Part shown: positions 1-9,067 of the stretch, in pieces
Layout: every line of letters starts with the position of its first letter
How positions within the stretch are numbered: position 1 is the first letter of the stretch
Origin: Bryobacterales bacterium
GTDB lineage: Bacteria; Acidobacteriota; Terriglobia; Bryobacterales; Bryobacteraceae
Direction: 5' to 3'
Length of the DNA: 46,053 nucleotides
NCBI GenBank assembly: GCA_020846745.1
Contig: JADLDI010000049.1
Span: forward strand, 1-46,053
The notes under the pieces: model-generated
What the model was told of the DNA's origin: nothing
Database searches by the model: none
Seen by the model: only the letters and a program-made list of their open reading frames with translations
Made by a program: the position numbers and the translations under genes

Positions 1-237
1 ACGGGTGTAGTGGCTTCGATGAGGTCGCTGTGGGCCGAGACTCATCGCTGCCGCTCGGGCTCTGAATCGGGTGCGGTGAGTAAGTTGGATATCGTGCGGC
101 TTGAGTAAAGAGAGTTATGGAGCAGAAAGAAGTTGGAGTTAATTTCGGAGTACAGCCAAATGCCTGCCAACATTGCGGCAGAGCTGGGTTAACTCGAGTT
201 TTCTGCCACGAAACGTCAGAATCTGACCATATAGGTA
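1..237. other. left-edge stretch without a recognisable gene
   Basis: No gene can be assigned here. A plus-strand frame is open from the window edge to a stop near position 108 and could be the end of a truncated gene, but its 35 codons resemble nothing I know. The opposite strand also has short open frames without recognisable motifs. The sequence lies downstream of the minus-strand sigma factor gene at 338-916. Confidence 0.3.
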
Positions 238-322
238 CTTACGGTTGCGGTTCTGTTTCCGGAGCAGTGCGTGTTTGCAATGCGGCCCGCGCCCTTACGG
301 TTGCGGTTCTGTTTCGGGCCGG
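238..322. repeat. two adjacent copies of a dispersed GC-rich repeat
   Basis: Two copies of the motif CTTACGGTTGCGGTTCTGTT lie about 60 bp apart, the second preceded by GCGGCCCGCGCC. The same word combination recurs at 16601-16721, and shorter variants occur at 6267-6292 and 45787-45822. This looks like a dispersed, non-coding REP-like family. It sits just downstream of the stop codon of the sigma factor gene. Confidence 0.7.
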
Positions 323-337
323 TGGCAAGGAACGAAC

Positions 338-916
338 TTACTTGGCCGGCTCGCCGTTCATGGCCCGGAAGAGCCATGCCTGGGCCATTCGGAGTTCGCG
401 GCCCACGGTGGCGACGGAGATGTCGAGGGCCTGGCCGATTTCTTCGATGCTCAGGCCGCCGAAGAAGCGCAGCTCTACGACTTTGGCTTTTCGCTCGTCG
501 AACCCGGTCAGCTTGTTGAGCGCTTCATCCAGGGCGAGTAGATCCTCGGAGCGTTCCTCGCTGAATACCGTTGCGTCTTCGAGCGAGACCTTTTTGCCAT
601 CGCCGCCGCGTTTGGCGGCGCGGTGGGCGCGGGCGTGGTCGACGAGGATTTGCCGCATGAGCTGGGAAGCGACGCCGAAGAAATGGGCGCGGCTTTGGAA
701 CTGCGGGGTGTTCTGGTCCACCAAACGCATGTAGGCCTCATTGATTAACGCTGTGGGCTGCAGCGTATGGTCCGGACGTTCCCGCCGCAGATAACTCCCC
801 GCCAAACGCCGCAGTTCCTGGTACACGACCGGTGTCAGCGTGTCGAGCGCCGCCTTATTGCCCTGCTTCCACTCAACCAGTAACCGTGTCAGGTCCTGCG
901 TTTGGGAATCGCTCAT
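338..916 (-). CDS. ECF-family RNA polymerase sigma factor
   Basis: This 192-residue protein has the layout of an ECF sigma factor that directs RNA polymerase to a small regulon. Region 2 covers about residues 10-100, including a block around LINEAYMRLVD and AHFFGVASQLMRQILVDHAR. Region 4 (about 125-185) carries the helix-turn-helix, with VVELRFFGGLSIEEIGQAL followed by ISVATVGRELRMAQAWL. The FFGVASQLMRQILVDHAR block is typical of the TIGR02999-type (ECF43-like) group common in Acidobacteriota and Planctomycetota, often linked to protein kinases. No anti-sigma gene or kinase is visible next to it, so its signal is unknown. Its ATG is only 27 bp from the divergent ATG of the SMP-30-like gene. 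Confidence 0.9.
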   Translation of the reverse strand: MSDSQTQDLTRLLVEWKQGNKAALDTLTPVVYQELRRLAGSYLRRERPDHTLQPTALINEAYMRLVDQNTPQFQSRAHFFGVASQLMRQILVDHARAHRAAKRGGDGKKVSLEDATVFSEERSEDLLALDEALNKLTGFDERKAKVVELRFFGGLSIEEIGQALDISVATVGRELRMAQAWLFRAMNGEPAK

Positions 917-943
917 AGTATCCGATGCTATCGTAAACCTTGT

Positions 944-1810
944 ATGCGGGCGATAGCGATGTTGGTGGCGCTCGTCACCACCGGCTTAGCGCAGGATTTC
1001 TCAAATATTAAGGTCGAAAAGGTAGTCGCCGGCTACACTTACGTGGAAGGACCCGCGTGGTCGCCCGACAACTTCCTGTATTTCTCCGACGTCCCCACGA
1101 ATCGGATTCTGAAGGCCGGCGGCGCTGAGAAGCCCGTTGTGGTTCGCGAAAATTCCGGCGGAGCGGTCGGGAACGCGTTCGATTCGAAGGGCAACCTGTA
1201 CAGTTGCGAAACGCGCGGACGGCGGGTAATCCGGATGGACAAGTCGGGGAAGGTCGAGGTCCTGGCCGGCGCCTACGAAGGGAAGCTGCTGAATTCGCCG
1301 AACGAAGTGGTGGTTCGCCGCGATGGTCACGTGTATTTCACCGACCCTGCTTTTGGCAATCAGGCGGACACCCGGGAACTCGATTTCTACGGGATCTACC
1401 ACCTGCCGCCGAAAGGTCCGCTGACGCTGGTGGCCAAGCCGAAGGGCCGGCCGAACGGCTTGACGCTATCGCCGAACGGCAAGATCCTGTACGTCGCTAA
1501 TACCGACGAACGAAAAGTCTACGCGTACGACTTGGACAGCAAGGGGGTGGCGGCGAACGAGCGTGTGTTTCTCTCAAAGACCGACGGCCCCCCCGACGGC
1601 CTTTGTGCCGACGAGAAGGGAAATCTTTACGTCGCGGCGCGCAACCTGTTCGTCTATTCACCTGAAGGCAAACAGCTTCATGTGGTTGAATTCGCGGAAA
1701 CTCCTCGCAATTGCGTGTTCGGCGACGGCGATTTGCAAAGCTTATATGTTGCGGGGTACACGTCGATCTACCGCATCCGCCTGAACGTAAAAGGAGCCAC
1801 TCAACATTAA
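944..1810 (+). CDS. secreted SMP-30/gluconolactonase-like beta-propeller protein
   Basis: The 288-residue product has a signal peptide (about residues 1-17, ending in LAQ) followed by a six-bladed propeller of the SMP-30/gluconolactonase/LRE type. Family signatures include EGPAWSPDNFLYFSDV near the N-terminus, NSPNEVVVRRDGHVYFTDP in the middle, NGLTLSPNGKILYVANT and DGLCADEKGNLYVA. The acidic and Asn residues that bind a divalent metal in this family (E of EGPAW, N of SPNEV, N of NGLTLS, D of DGLCADE) are all present. Lactonase activity is therefore plausible, but the substrate is unknown. I chose the ATG at 944 because it gives a clean signal peptide and avoids overlap with the divergent sigma gene. 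It heads a tightly spaced run with NUDIX, mutS2 and the PQQ-propeller gene. Confidence 0.85.
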   Translation: MRAIAMLVALVTTGLAQDFSNIKVEKVVAGYTYVEGPAWSPDNFLYFSDVPTNRILKAGGAEKPVVVRENSGGAVGNAFDSKGNLYSCETRGRRVIRMDKSGKVEVLAGAYEGKLLNSPNEVVVRRDGHVYFTDPAFGNQADTRELDFYGIYHLPPKGPLTLVAKPKGRPNGLTLSPNGKILYVANTDERKVYAYDLDSKGVAANERVFLSKTDGPPDGLCADEKGNLYVAARNLFVYSPEGKQLHVVEFAETPRNCVFGDGDLQSLYVAGYTSIYRIRLNVKGATQH

Positions 1811-2285
1811 CGCCGCGACGCCCGCAAACAAGTCTGCCAAGATAAAGGACTCGCGCCGCTATCCGCCGCGCCCCATCCTGGGCGTGGGCGCGTTGATCTT
1901 CAAACGGGAATCGATCCTGCTGGTGGAACGCGGCAAGCAGCCGTTAAAGGGGTACTGGTCGCTGCCCGGCGGCGTCCTTGAAGTGGGCGAACACCTGGCC
2001 GACGCCATCAAACGCGAAGTGAAGGAAGAAACCGGACTCGAAGTGACCCCTGAATCCGTGTGCGAGATCTTCGAACGCATTATGCGCGACAAGAACGGCA
2101 AGCCCGAGTATCACTATGTGCTGGTGGACTATGTGTGCAAGGTCGCCGGGGGCGAGTTGCTGCCGGCCGACGACGCGTCGAAAGCCGAATGGGTTCGCCG
2201 AAAGGACCTGCCGAACCGCAAGCTGACCGAGGGTACCCTGGAAGTGATAGAGCGCGCGTTTGAAGTCCGCGCTCGCAAGGCATGA
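1806..2285 (+). CDS. NUDIX hydrolase with a candidate AUU start codon
   Basis: The protein carries a complete NUDIX box (GX5EX7REUXEEXGU), seen as G..LEVGEHLADAIKREVKEETGLEV, and so should hydrolyse a nucleoside diphosphate linked to another moiety. The start is unusual. The frame is open from an in-frame TAA at 1788, but no ATG, GTG or TTG occurs before GTG at 1884. A GTG start would remove a stretch (RRYPPRPILG) that family members usually have before the first strand. A good ribosome-binding site (AAAGGAG, 1790-1796) lies 9 nt before ATT at 1806, which overlaps the upstream stop codon by one base. I therefore propose AUU initiation (159 residues); GTG at 1884 (133 residues) is the conservative alternative. 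Its stop overlaps the mutS2 ATG (ATGA). Confidence 0.85.
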   Translation: MNAATPANKSAKIKDSRRYPPRPILGVGALIFKRESILLVERGKQPLKGYWSLPGGVLEVGEHLADAIKREVKEETGLEVTPESVCEIFERIMRDKNGKPEYHYVLVDYVCKVAGGELLPADDASKAEWVRRKDLPNRKLTEGTLEVIERAFEVRARKA

Positions 2286-4699
2286 ACTTTACTTCCGCCG
2301 GCCTTCTGGAATTTGACGCCCTCAAAGCCCTAGTGGGGCGCTACGTGTCCTCACCCGCGGGACATGCGGAACTCGACAAGGTGCACCCGCAATCGGACCG
2401 TGCGGCGGTGGAAGAGGTGCTGGGTGAAACCGCCGAAGCGATTGCCTATCACGTCGCATCGACCCAAACGCAGACGACGCAGCGCGGCGCGGCCGTCCGC
2501 CTGCACTTTGACGGGCTACCCGATGTGGCGCAGCATGTCGCCAAGTTGCAGATCGGCGGCGTATCGCTCGAAGGCCTGGAGATCCGCGAGATCGTCAGCA
2601 TCCTGGACCGTGCGTCCGAAATTCGCGCCACGCTGCTCGCCACCGGCGGCCGTTACCCGCGCCTCTCCGCCCGCGCCTCGCGCATCGCCGAGTTCCGGCC
2701 GCTGCTCAAAGAACTGAGCGGGAAAATCGAACCCGATGGCACCGTGTCGGACCATGCGTCGGTGGCACTGCACCGCATCCGCCGCGACATCGAACGGCAG
2801 CAGCGCTCGATTCAGGAATCGCTTGAGAAGTTCATGCGGTCGCACCGCGATGAAGGCATCCTGCAGGACGAGTACGTCACCTTCCGGAACGACCGGTTCG
2901 TGCTGCCCGTGGTGGCGGGACAGCGCCGCAAGGTGGACGGCATCATCCACGCCGCGTCGGGCACCGGCCATACGCTGTTCATCGAACCGCTCGAAACCGT
3001 GGGCCTGAATAACGATCTGGTCCGGTTGCGCGAACAGGAGATGCGCGAGGTGTACCGCATCCTTGCCGACATTACTGACCATTTGCGCAAAGCGGCCACC
3101 GATATCGCCGCCGCGGTGGAGGTGCTGGGCGAACTCGAACTCTCGTTCGCCAAAGCGGACTTCGCCGCCGACTACTATTGCGTCATCCCCAAGTTCTCGC
3201 CCGTATCGGCCCCGCGCCTGTCGGTGAAGAACGCGCGCCACCCGCTGCTCGCCGCCGTGTTCCGCCGCCAGCGCAAATCGGTGATCCCGCTGAACCTGAC
3301 GCTTGAACCGGACACGCGCATCCTTTTAATATCCGGACCGAACACGGGCGGCAAGACGGTCGCCTTGAAGACGGTGGGCCTGTTCGCGCTGATGGCGCAG
3401 TCGGGCCTGCCGGTTCCCGCCGATGAAGCGGAACTGCCGCTGTTTGAAGAGGTGTTGGCCGATATCGGCGACCAGCAGTCGATCGAGCAAAGCCTTTCGA
3501 CCTTTTCCGCCCACATCACGCGAGTGCGCGAGATCGTCGCCCATCACGGTCCGCATTCGCTGGTGCTGTTGGACGAGCTTGGCCGTGCCACCGATCCCGA
3601 TGAAGGCGGCGCGTTGGGCGTTGCGGTAGTCGACCGTCTGCGCCGCGCCGGATCGTTCGCCCTGGCATCGACTCACCTGCTGCAGCCGAAGATCTACGGC
3701 GCGTCCACCCCCGGCGTGCTCAACGGGTCCATGAGCTTCGATGAAGAGACGCTCGCGCCCACCTATGTATTGCGCACCGGCGTCCCCGGCGCATCCGCCG
3801 GACTTCACATCGCCCAGCGCCTCGGTCTTCCGCTCGACCTGATTGAACAAGCCCGGTCGCGCCTGTCGACCGCGCAGCAGGACCTCGGCCATTTCCTCAA
3901 GCTCTTGGAAGAGCGCCTGAACGCCGCGACCAAACTGGAACAGGAAGTGGCGGCACTGAAACGGTCGCTTGAACAGGAGAAGGCAACGCTTGCCGCCCAA
4001 TGGGAAAAGCGCGAAGCGGCCAAACTGCGCGAGTTAGAGCGGCGCACGGAAGAGGTGTTGCAGCAGTTTGAGTCGCGCGCCAATCAGACCATCGACCGTA
4101 TTGCCGAATCGGGCGAACAGAAGAAGTTCACCGCGCAGTCGCTCCGCCGTGTCGCGCAAACCAAGCGCGAACTGCGCGAAGAGGTCGCTTCCACCCTGAG
4201 CGCCACGCAACGCAATCCCGACCAGCCGGCCAAACCGCCGTTGCAGGAAGGCATGCGCGTGAAGTTGCGCGGCATACGCGAACCCGCCCGTATCCGCCGC
4301 CTGCTGCAGAACGGCGCGATCGAGGTGGAAGCCGGATTCCTGAAGCTGCAGATCGATGCGGACGAGGTGATCGAGGTGTTGCCGGAAACGCCCGAATCGG
4401 CCAAGCTCCCCAAGGGCATCTCGCTCCATACGGCGCCGCGCGGCGAAATGTCGTTCCGCGAGCTGAACGTCATCGGCCGGCGCGCCGAAGAAGCCACCGA
4501 CGAGGTGGACAAGTTTCTGGACAGCGCCGCGCTCGCTTCCGTCACCCGGACACGTATCGTGCACGGCCACGGCAAGGGCATCCTGAAGCACGCCATAGCG
4601 GACCTGCTGAAGAAGCATCCGCTGGTGGAGAAGTTCTATGACGCCACTCCGCAGGAAGGCGGTACTGGAGCCACTATAGTAGAACTACGCGAACCCTAG
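2282..4699 (+). CDS. mutS2: MutS2-type ATPase/endonuclease
   Basis: The 805-residue protein has the MutS2 layout: an N-terminal core and clamp without the MutS mismatch-recognition domain, an ABC-type ATPase with Walker A (GPNTGGKT, about residue 352) and Walker B ([13 protein letters not shown], about 426), a long charged coiled coil (about 530-640), a KOW-like segment and a C-terminal Smr domain (about 720-803). MutS2 proteins act on branched DNA or, in Bacillus, on collided ribosomes. Here the Smr motif reads LNVIGRR rather than the usual LDLRGxR, while the HGHGKGILK loop is retained, so nuclease activity may be altered. It is translationally coupled to the NUDIX gene and followed after 2 bp by the PQQ-propeller gene. 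Confidence 0.95.
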   Translation: MNFTSAGLLEFDALKALVGRYVSSPAGHAELDKVHPQSDRAAVEEVLGETAEAIAYHVASTQTQTTQRGAAVRLHFDGLPDVAQHVAKLQIGGVSLEGLEIREIVSILDRASEIRATLLATGGRYPRLSARASRIAEFRPLLKELSGKIEPDGTVSDHASVALHRIRRDIERQQRSIQESLEKFMRSHRDEGILQDEYVTFRNDRFVLPVVAGQRRKVDGIIHAASGTGHTLFIEPLETVGLNNDLVRLREQEMREVYRILADITDHLRKAATDIAAAVEVLGELELSFAKADFAADYYCVIPKFSPVSAPRLSVKNARHPLLAAVFRRQRKSVIPLNLTLEPDTRILLISGPNTGGKTVALKTVGLFALMAQSGLPVPADEAELPLFEEVLADIGDQQSIEQSLSTFSAHITRVREIVAHHGPHSLVLLDELGRATDPDEGGALGVAVVDRLRRAGSFALASTHLLQPKIYGASTPGVLNGSMSFDEETLAPTYVLRTGVPGASAGLHIAQRLGLPLDLIEQARSRLSTAQQDLGHFLKLLEERLNAATKLEQEVAALKRSLEQEKATLAAQWEKREAAKLRELERRTEEVLQQFESRANQTIDRIAESGEQKKFTAQSLRRVAQTKRELREEVASTLSATQRNPDQPAKPPLQEGMRVKLRGIREPARIRRLLQNGAIEVEAGFLKLQIDADEVIEVLPETPESAKLPKGISLHTAPRGEMSFRELNVIGRRAEEATDEVDKFLDSAALASVTRTRIVHGHGKGILKHAIADLLKKHPLVEKFYDATPQEGGTGATIVELREP

Positions 4700-4701
4700 C
4701 C

Positions 4702-6060
4702 ATGTCGAAGCTCGCCGTTGCCCTGGTTGCCGGTGCCGTGGTTGCCGGTGCGGTGCTGGCACAGTCGCCCCACAACTGGCCGCAATTCCGCGGACCCGAC
4801 GCGCTCGGCCTGGCCGCCGGCACGGCGCCGCTGTTCTGGAATCTCGACGCTAAGTCCGGTCCGGTGCGTGGACTGAAGTGGAAGACGCCGATTCCCGGCC
4901 TGTCGCACTCGAGTCCAATCGTTTGGGAAGATCGCCTCTTCGTTGCGACGGCTGTCAGCGGATCGGGTAACGCTCCGCTTCGCGTGGGTCTTTATGGCGA
5001 CGGCGATTCCGCCCAGGACAACGGCGTGCAGTCGTGGAAAATCTATTGCCTCGACAAGCGCACCGGCGAAATCGTCTGGGAGCGCACCGCCTACAAAGGC
5101 GTACCCAAAGCCGCCCGTCACACCAAGGCGACCCACGCCAATACGACGCTCGCCACCGACGGCCGCCGCATCGTCGCCTTCTTCGGCTCCGAAGGCCTCT
5201 ACGCCTACAACTTCAGCGGCAAGGAACTGTGGCATAAAGACCTGGGCGTGCTCGACATCGGACCCATGCCCGAAGATCTCTCGTGGGGCTTTGCCAGTTC
5301 GCCGATCCTTTATAACGACACCGTAATCATCCAGGCCGACTCGAAGCGCGAAGCGTTCGTCGCCGCCCTCTCCGCTAAAGACGGCCGCGAACTCTATCGC
5401 ACCTCGCGCAAGGGAGTCTCGGAACGTAGCTGGTCCACGCCGGCCGTAGTGGAGCATTCGAAGCAGGTGCAGATCGTGTGCAACGGCTGGCCGTACATCG
5501 CGGGGTACGACTTCAAAACCGGCAAGGAATTGTGGCGGCTGAAATCCGGCGGCGATGTTCCGGTGCCGACGCCCGTATTCTCAAACAACCTGATCTATGT
5601 AGCCAACGCGCACGGCGGACCGTCGCCGCTCTATGCCATCCGCCCCAATGCCAAAGGCGACATCACGCCGCCATCGCCTGCACGGTCGAGCGCCGGTGTC
5701 GCCTGGAGCGAACCGAAAAACGGCGCATACATGCAGACGCCGCTTGTGACGGGCGGCATCGTCTATAGCGCATCGGACCGCGGCATCCTCAACGCTTACG
5801 ACGCCAACACCGGCCAGCGGTTCTACCAGCAACGCCTCACCTACGCCCCCTCCGCCTTCACCGCTTCGCCGGTCGCCGCCGAAGGCAAACTCTACTTCAC
5901 TTCTGAAGAAGGCGACGTGCTGATCGTCAAAGCAGGCGCGGCGTACGAATATACGGGCATCAACCGGTTGGGCGAGGTCACGCTGGCCACGCCCGCGATC
6001 TCACAGGGCGTGATCTACTTCCGCACGCGTTCGAGCGTGGTGGCGATTTCGGACCAGTAG
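4702..6060 (+). CDS. secreted PQQ-like beta-propeller protein
   Basis: The 452-residue protein has a signal peptide (residues 1-20, ending in VLAQ) followed by [14 protein letters not shown], the usual opening of PQQ-like (outer-membrane-assembly-type) propellers in Acidobacteriota and Planctomycetota. Repeated blades show the pattern [31 protein letters not shown] and [12 protein letters not shown]. There are no dehydrogenase motifs, so a structural or binding role in the periplasm is more likely than a PQQ-dependent enzyme. The ATG follows the mutS2 stop by 2 bp, so the two genes are probably co-transcribed, although no functional link is obvious. Confidence 0.88.
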   Translation: MSKLAVALVAGAVVAGAVLAQSPHNWPQFRGPDALGLAAGTAPLFWNLDAKSGPVRGLKWKTPIPGLSHSSPIVWEDRLFVATAVSGSGNAPLRVGLYGDGDSAQDNGVQSWKIYCLDKRTGEIVWERTAYKGVPKAARHTKATHANTTLATDGRRIVAFFGSEGLYAYNFSGKELWHKDLGVLDIGPMPEDLSWGFASSPILYNDTVIIQADSKREAFVAALSAKDGRELYRTSRKGVSERSWSTPAVVEHSKQVQIVCNGWPYIAGYDFKTGKELWRLKSGGDVPVPTPVFSNNLIYVANAHGGPSPLYAIRPNAKGDITPPSPARSSAGVAWSEPKNGAYMQTPLVTGGIVYSASDRGILNAYDANTGQRFYQQRLTYAPSAFTASPVAAEGKLYFTSEEGDVLIVKAGAAYEYTGINRLGEVTLATPAISQGVIYFRTRSSVVAISDQ

Positions 6061-6225
6061 GCCGCATTCGCAGTAACAGCCTATACCTACACTCTAAGCA
6101 ACGACGGTAAGTACGCGATCGTCGAGTTCGTTGCTCGCGACCGCCGAACGTTTGCCCCGCTTCTTAACTCCGGCCGCTGCGATAACTCCTGTGCTGCACG
6201 CTTGCCCAAGATGTTGCCAACACGG

Positions 6226-6292
6226 GTAACCGACCGTGAGGGAGTGTGCAAAAATCCGGAACACCGCTCCCTTGCGGTCGCGGCTCGGTTAC
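6226..6292. repeat. inverted (BIME-like) pair of the dispersed repeat
   Basis: The left arm (6226-6244) begins GTAACCGACCGTGAGGGAG. The right arm (6267-6292) runs from CTCCCTTGCGGTCG to CTCGGTTAC and is its inverted counterpart with a short insertion. Together they could form an imperfect hairpin of about 19 pairs. The right arm shares its core with the repeats near 238, 16601 and 45787. Confidence 0.6.
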
Positions 6293-6557
6293 ATGCTGCT
6301 TGTTTGCTATGGTTTGCCCGAGCCAGAGGGCGCACTGAGTCGCATTCTCGGCGTCAATCCAAGTTACACCCTACACCCGTGCCACGGCGCGTGAACCCGC
6401 GGCCGGCGCGCGTAACCCCCCGTGAGCGCGATCACCCTCTCCGTTGCACTGACCAACAACCTATCGGGCCAACTATCGATGTGAATCGGCGGGTGTCAGC
6501 TCTCTTCCCCAAAACCGGCTCTCGAACCAACTCTTCGGGGTAATACGATTAATCAAT

Positions 6558-6585
6558 CCAGGGTTGCTTCAAACGGCTACCCTGG
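6558..6585. repeat. small inverted repeat upstream of a secreted-protein gene
   Basis: CCAGGGT (6558-6564) and ACCCTGG (6579-6585) form a 7-bp stem with a 14-nt loop. It lies 137 bp before the next ATG and has no T-run, so it is not a normal terminator. It may be a leader structure or chance. Confidence 0.3.
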
Positions 6586-6721
6586 TAGGAGTCAGGCGCT
6601 CTTGATGCACGAAATCCTTCACAACGAATTATGAAGAGCCTTGGAATCAAGGACGCACACAAGCCACCGAGTTCTGCCATAACCGATTGGTTGCTAAACA
6701 ATTGCGTTAACGGGAGGGGTA

Positions 6722-7399
6722 ATGACTAACTGGACCCGTCAGCTATCTAGCATTAGCTTAATACCCATCTTAGAAGTGTTGCTTTCGCTGACAGCTACAT
6801 TCGCTGTCGCGAGAGCCGATACCGCTTTGTTGGTCGAGTTAGTCGACCAGAGAGGTGAGCGCATTTCTGGAGAAGTTGAGATCCAAAGCCTGGACTCCGG
6901 CAATCGTCAGGCTCGCCAATTCCACTCCGGCACACTGCAAACGATTCCGCAAGGAACGTATCGGGTAACCGGTCATGCGCGAGGATTTGCGCCGGCCAGG
7001 CGCTTCGCCGATTTATACGGCAAGAGTGTTGCCTTGAGAATCGGCCTCAACGTAGCGCAATCCATTGATGAGGAAGGAGTGTCGCTTACCGGTAGAGTTC
7101 TACTACCGAGTTACGCAGCAGTGTGGCTGAAACTGATATCCCTTGTCAACAACCATCCTGCCGTCGATCTCCCTTTACGGCGCGACGGGTCATTCTTGTT
7201 TTCAGGCCTTGCGCGCGGCGAATACGTGCTTCTGATAATCTCCGGCAATCAGTTGATCCGCGCGCACCCCGTTTCATGCTTCAGCAACGAAGTTCTGACA
7301 TTGACAATCACCGAAACCGCCGTTAAAGGCGGTAAACGGGGACCGCGGCTGAAAGCTCGAAAGCTAGTTCGGGAGCGGCTGGATTTTCAGGGGCTTTGA
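6722..7399 (+). CDS. secreted protein with carboxypeptidase-regulatory-like domains
   Basis: This 225-residue protein starts with a hydrophobic signal segment (about residues 10-32, ending AVARA). Two beta-sandwich-like modules follow. The first has EIQSLDSGNRQARQFHSGT and IPQGTYRVTGHARGF; the second has VDLPLRRDGSFLFSGLARGEYVLLI. The DGxFxFxxLxxGxYxL pattern is typical of CarboxypepD_reg/SpaA-like sandwiches used as surface or adhesion modules. No catalytic motif is visible. A strong ribosome-binding site (GGGAGGGG) precedes the ATG. Codon use looks less GC-biased than that of its neighbours, and the gene sits in a relatively AT-richer island, which suggests a lineage-specific or acquired gene. 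Its last 36 bp overlap the 3' end of the convergent gene at 7364-9067. Confidence 0.65.
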   Translation: MTNWTRQLSSISLIPILEVLLSLTATFAVARADTALLVELVDQRGERISGEVEIQSLDSGNRQARQFHSGTLQTIPQGTYRVTGHARGFAPARRFADLYGKSVALRIGLNVAQSIDEEGVSLTGRVLLPSYAAVWLKLISLVNNHPAVDLPLRRDGSFLFSGLARGEYVLLIISGNQLIRAHPVSCFSNEVLTLTITETAVKGGKRGPRLKARKLVRERLDFQGL

Positions 7400-9067
7400 T
7401 TCGGAGGCGCGGTCGCGGAGGGTTACTTTTTCGGCTTGTTTTTCGAATTGTTCGATGTATTTGGGGTCGAACTCGGCGCCGCGTTCGTGATCGTCGAGGG
7501 CAAAGAGCAGGTAGTCTCCGGGCGGAATGCCGCGGAAGTGGTAGGCGCCGGACCGGTCGGCGTTGACGGTTTTGTAGAGGTCGATTCGCTGGCGGTCCGT
7601 TGCCGGGATCAGGAGCACCACCGTGCCGGATTGGGGATTGCCGTCGGGGTTGGTGGCGGCGCCGGTGATTTCGGCGCCGTAGGGGCTGACGGTGATATCG
7701 AGATTCCCGGAGGGGCTCGAGTTCAGGTCGAGACCGCCGGCGAGGACATCGGCTTCGCCGTATTTGATGGATTGGACGTAGCCGTTTTCAGCCAGGCCTG
7801 AGACGACGACGTCGTACTGGCCGGCGGATACCTGTGCGATGGTGAACCTGCCTTCGGCGTCGACGGGCGAAACATCCGTACCGTACAGGAAGGGACCTTC
7901 CTGACTGGGCTGCAATTGTACGCGGATCGAGGTCAGGTTGAGGGCAGCGCCGTCGACGACGCGAACGATTCCGGTGAGTTGTCCGCCCGCGACCGGGGTG
8001 ATGCTGAGATTGGCGATGTCGCCTTCGCCGACCTCGACAGGCATGCGCGCGCTGAGGCGGGTTTCCTGGTCGATGATGTTGGCCGTAAGGATGTACGAGC
8101 CCGGACGAACGCCGGCGATTTCGAAGATGCCGGTGGAGGCGCGGAAGGGCGCCATGAGGCGGTCGCCGAACAGGCCTGAGGAGTTTTTGGGGACGAGCAT
8201 GACCATGCCGCCGCGGCCTTCGTTGGGCGCGCCGATTACTCGGCCGCCGATTTTGTAGGTGCGGACTTTTGCGAGGCGGAGGTCGAGGCCGCGGAAGTCG
8301 GAACCGGCAGGGAGATCGAGCAGTGTGGCGGTTTCAAGGTCGTGCGTGCCGGGGAAGTACATGGGCGCATAGTTCTGGCCGCTGCCGCCGAGGGGGGAGA
8401 AAGAAACGGGGCCGCCACGGCCACCGGCAGCGAACCGTCCGGCTGCTGCCGCTCCGGCGAAGCCGGTTCGCGGCGTTACGGCGAGATAGTATCTGCCCGG
8501 GGGGATGCCGTACATGCGGTATTCGCCAAGATCGTTTGTGGAGACTCCGCCGGTGGCCGGGATGAGTTGGCGGCGGCCACGGGCGTAGGCGGCACGCATC
8601 AACTGCACCTGGGCGGACTGGATGGGGTCGCCATCTTCATCGGTAATGCGTCCGGAGACGACGCTGTGGCGGACGAGCTTGATTTCGAGATTGGTGAGCG
8701 AGTCGCCGCTTTTCAGTTGGATGGGTATGCCGGTCCGCTGGGGTTTGCGGGCGCCGTATTCGCCGCGGACGTAGCCGTTGCGCTCGGCGATGAGGCGGTA
8801 CTGTCCGGCCTCGACATTCTCCATGAGGAACCGGCCGTCGGCATCAGTAGAGGCGGTAGGCGGGTTCATGGGGCCGCCGCCGCGCTGCATAGCGGGCACA
8901 GCCGTAACGACGGCCTTGCGCACGGGTTCTCCGGTATCGGCCTGGCGAACGTAGCCGGAGATGGCGCCGACGCCGGGCGGCTCGGCCGAAGATCGCCGGT
9001 TCGTCCGCGGCTGCTGCTGGGCAAAGCAGATCACCGCGGCGGCGGCCAGAAAACACAATGAGCGCAT
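7364..9067 (-). CDS. secreted multi-domain carboxypeptidase-regulatory-like protein
   Basis: The product (567 residues from the ATG at 9067) has a signal peptide (MRSLCFLAAAAVICFAQ) and several tandem CarboxypepD_reg-like modules. Examples are GAISGYVRQADTGEPV followed by DADGRFLMENVEAGQYRL, and VVSGRITDEDGDPIQSAQV. The last module has SGAYHFRGIPPGDYLLFAL. Such proteins are abundant in Acidobacteriota and are thought to act at the cell surface; no enzyme motif is seen. Another ATG in frame at 9094 would add nine residues. Neither start has a clear ribosome-binding site, and both lie within a perfect 14-bp inverted repeat. The 3' end overlaps the convergent gene by 36 bp. Confidence 0.8.
   Translation of the reverse strand: MRSLCFLAAAAVICFAQQQPRTNRRSSAEPPGVGAISGYVRQADTGEPVRKAVVTAVPAMQRGGGPMNPPTASTDADGRFLMENVEAGQYRLIAERNGYVRGEYGARKPQRTGIPIQLKSGDSLTNLEIKLVRHSVVSGRITDEDGDPIQSAQVQLMRAAYARGRRQLIPATGGVSTNDLGEYRMYGIPPGRYYLAVTPRTGFAGAAAAGRFAAGGRGGPVSFSPLGGSGQNYAPMYFPGTHDLETATLLDLPAGSDFRGLDLRLAKVRTYKIGGRVIGAPNEGRGGMVMLVPKNSSGLFGDRLMAPFRASTGIFEIAGVRPGSYILTANIIDQETRLSARMPVEVGEGDIANLSITPVAGGQLTGIVRVVDGAALNLTSIRVQLQPSQEGPFLYGTDVSPVDAEGRFTIAQVSAGQYDVVVSGLAENGYVQSIKYGEADVLAGGLDLNSSPSGNLDITVSPYGAEITGAATNPDGNPQSGTVVLLIPATDRQRIDLYKTVNADRSGAYHFRGIPPGDYLLFALDDHERGAEFDPKYIEQFEKQAEKVTLRDRASESKPLKIQPLPN

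Larger units (their letters stand above)
6061..6721. other. 660-bp intergenic stretch with repeat pair
   Basis: No convincing gene is present. Open frames on both strands lack recognisable motifs and have composition unlike neighbouring genes. The stretch contains an inverted pair of the dispersed repeat (6226-6292) and a 7-bp inverted repeat (6558-6585). It also carries the ribosome-binding site (GGGAGGGG) of the next gene. By eye it is less GC-rich than the flanking genes. Confidence 0.5.

Noticed and set aside
117..734. 205-codon plus-strand open frame over the sigma factor gene.
   Set aside because: It is Ser/Arg-rich without motifs and runs antisense to a well-supported ECF sigma factor.
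6202..6543. 113-codon plus-strand frame in the intergenic stretch.
   Set aside because: It has no ribosome-binding site, Arg/Pro-rich composition and overlaps the dispersed repeat pair.
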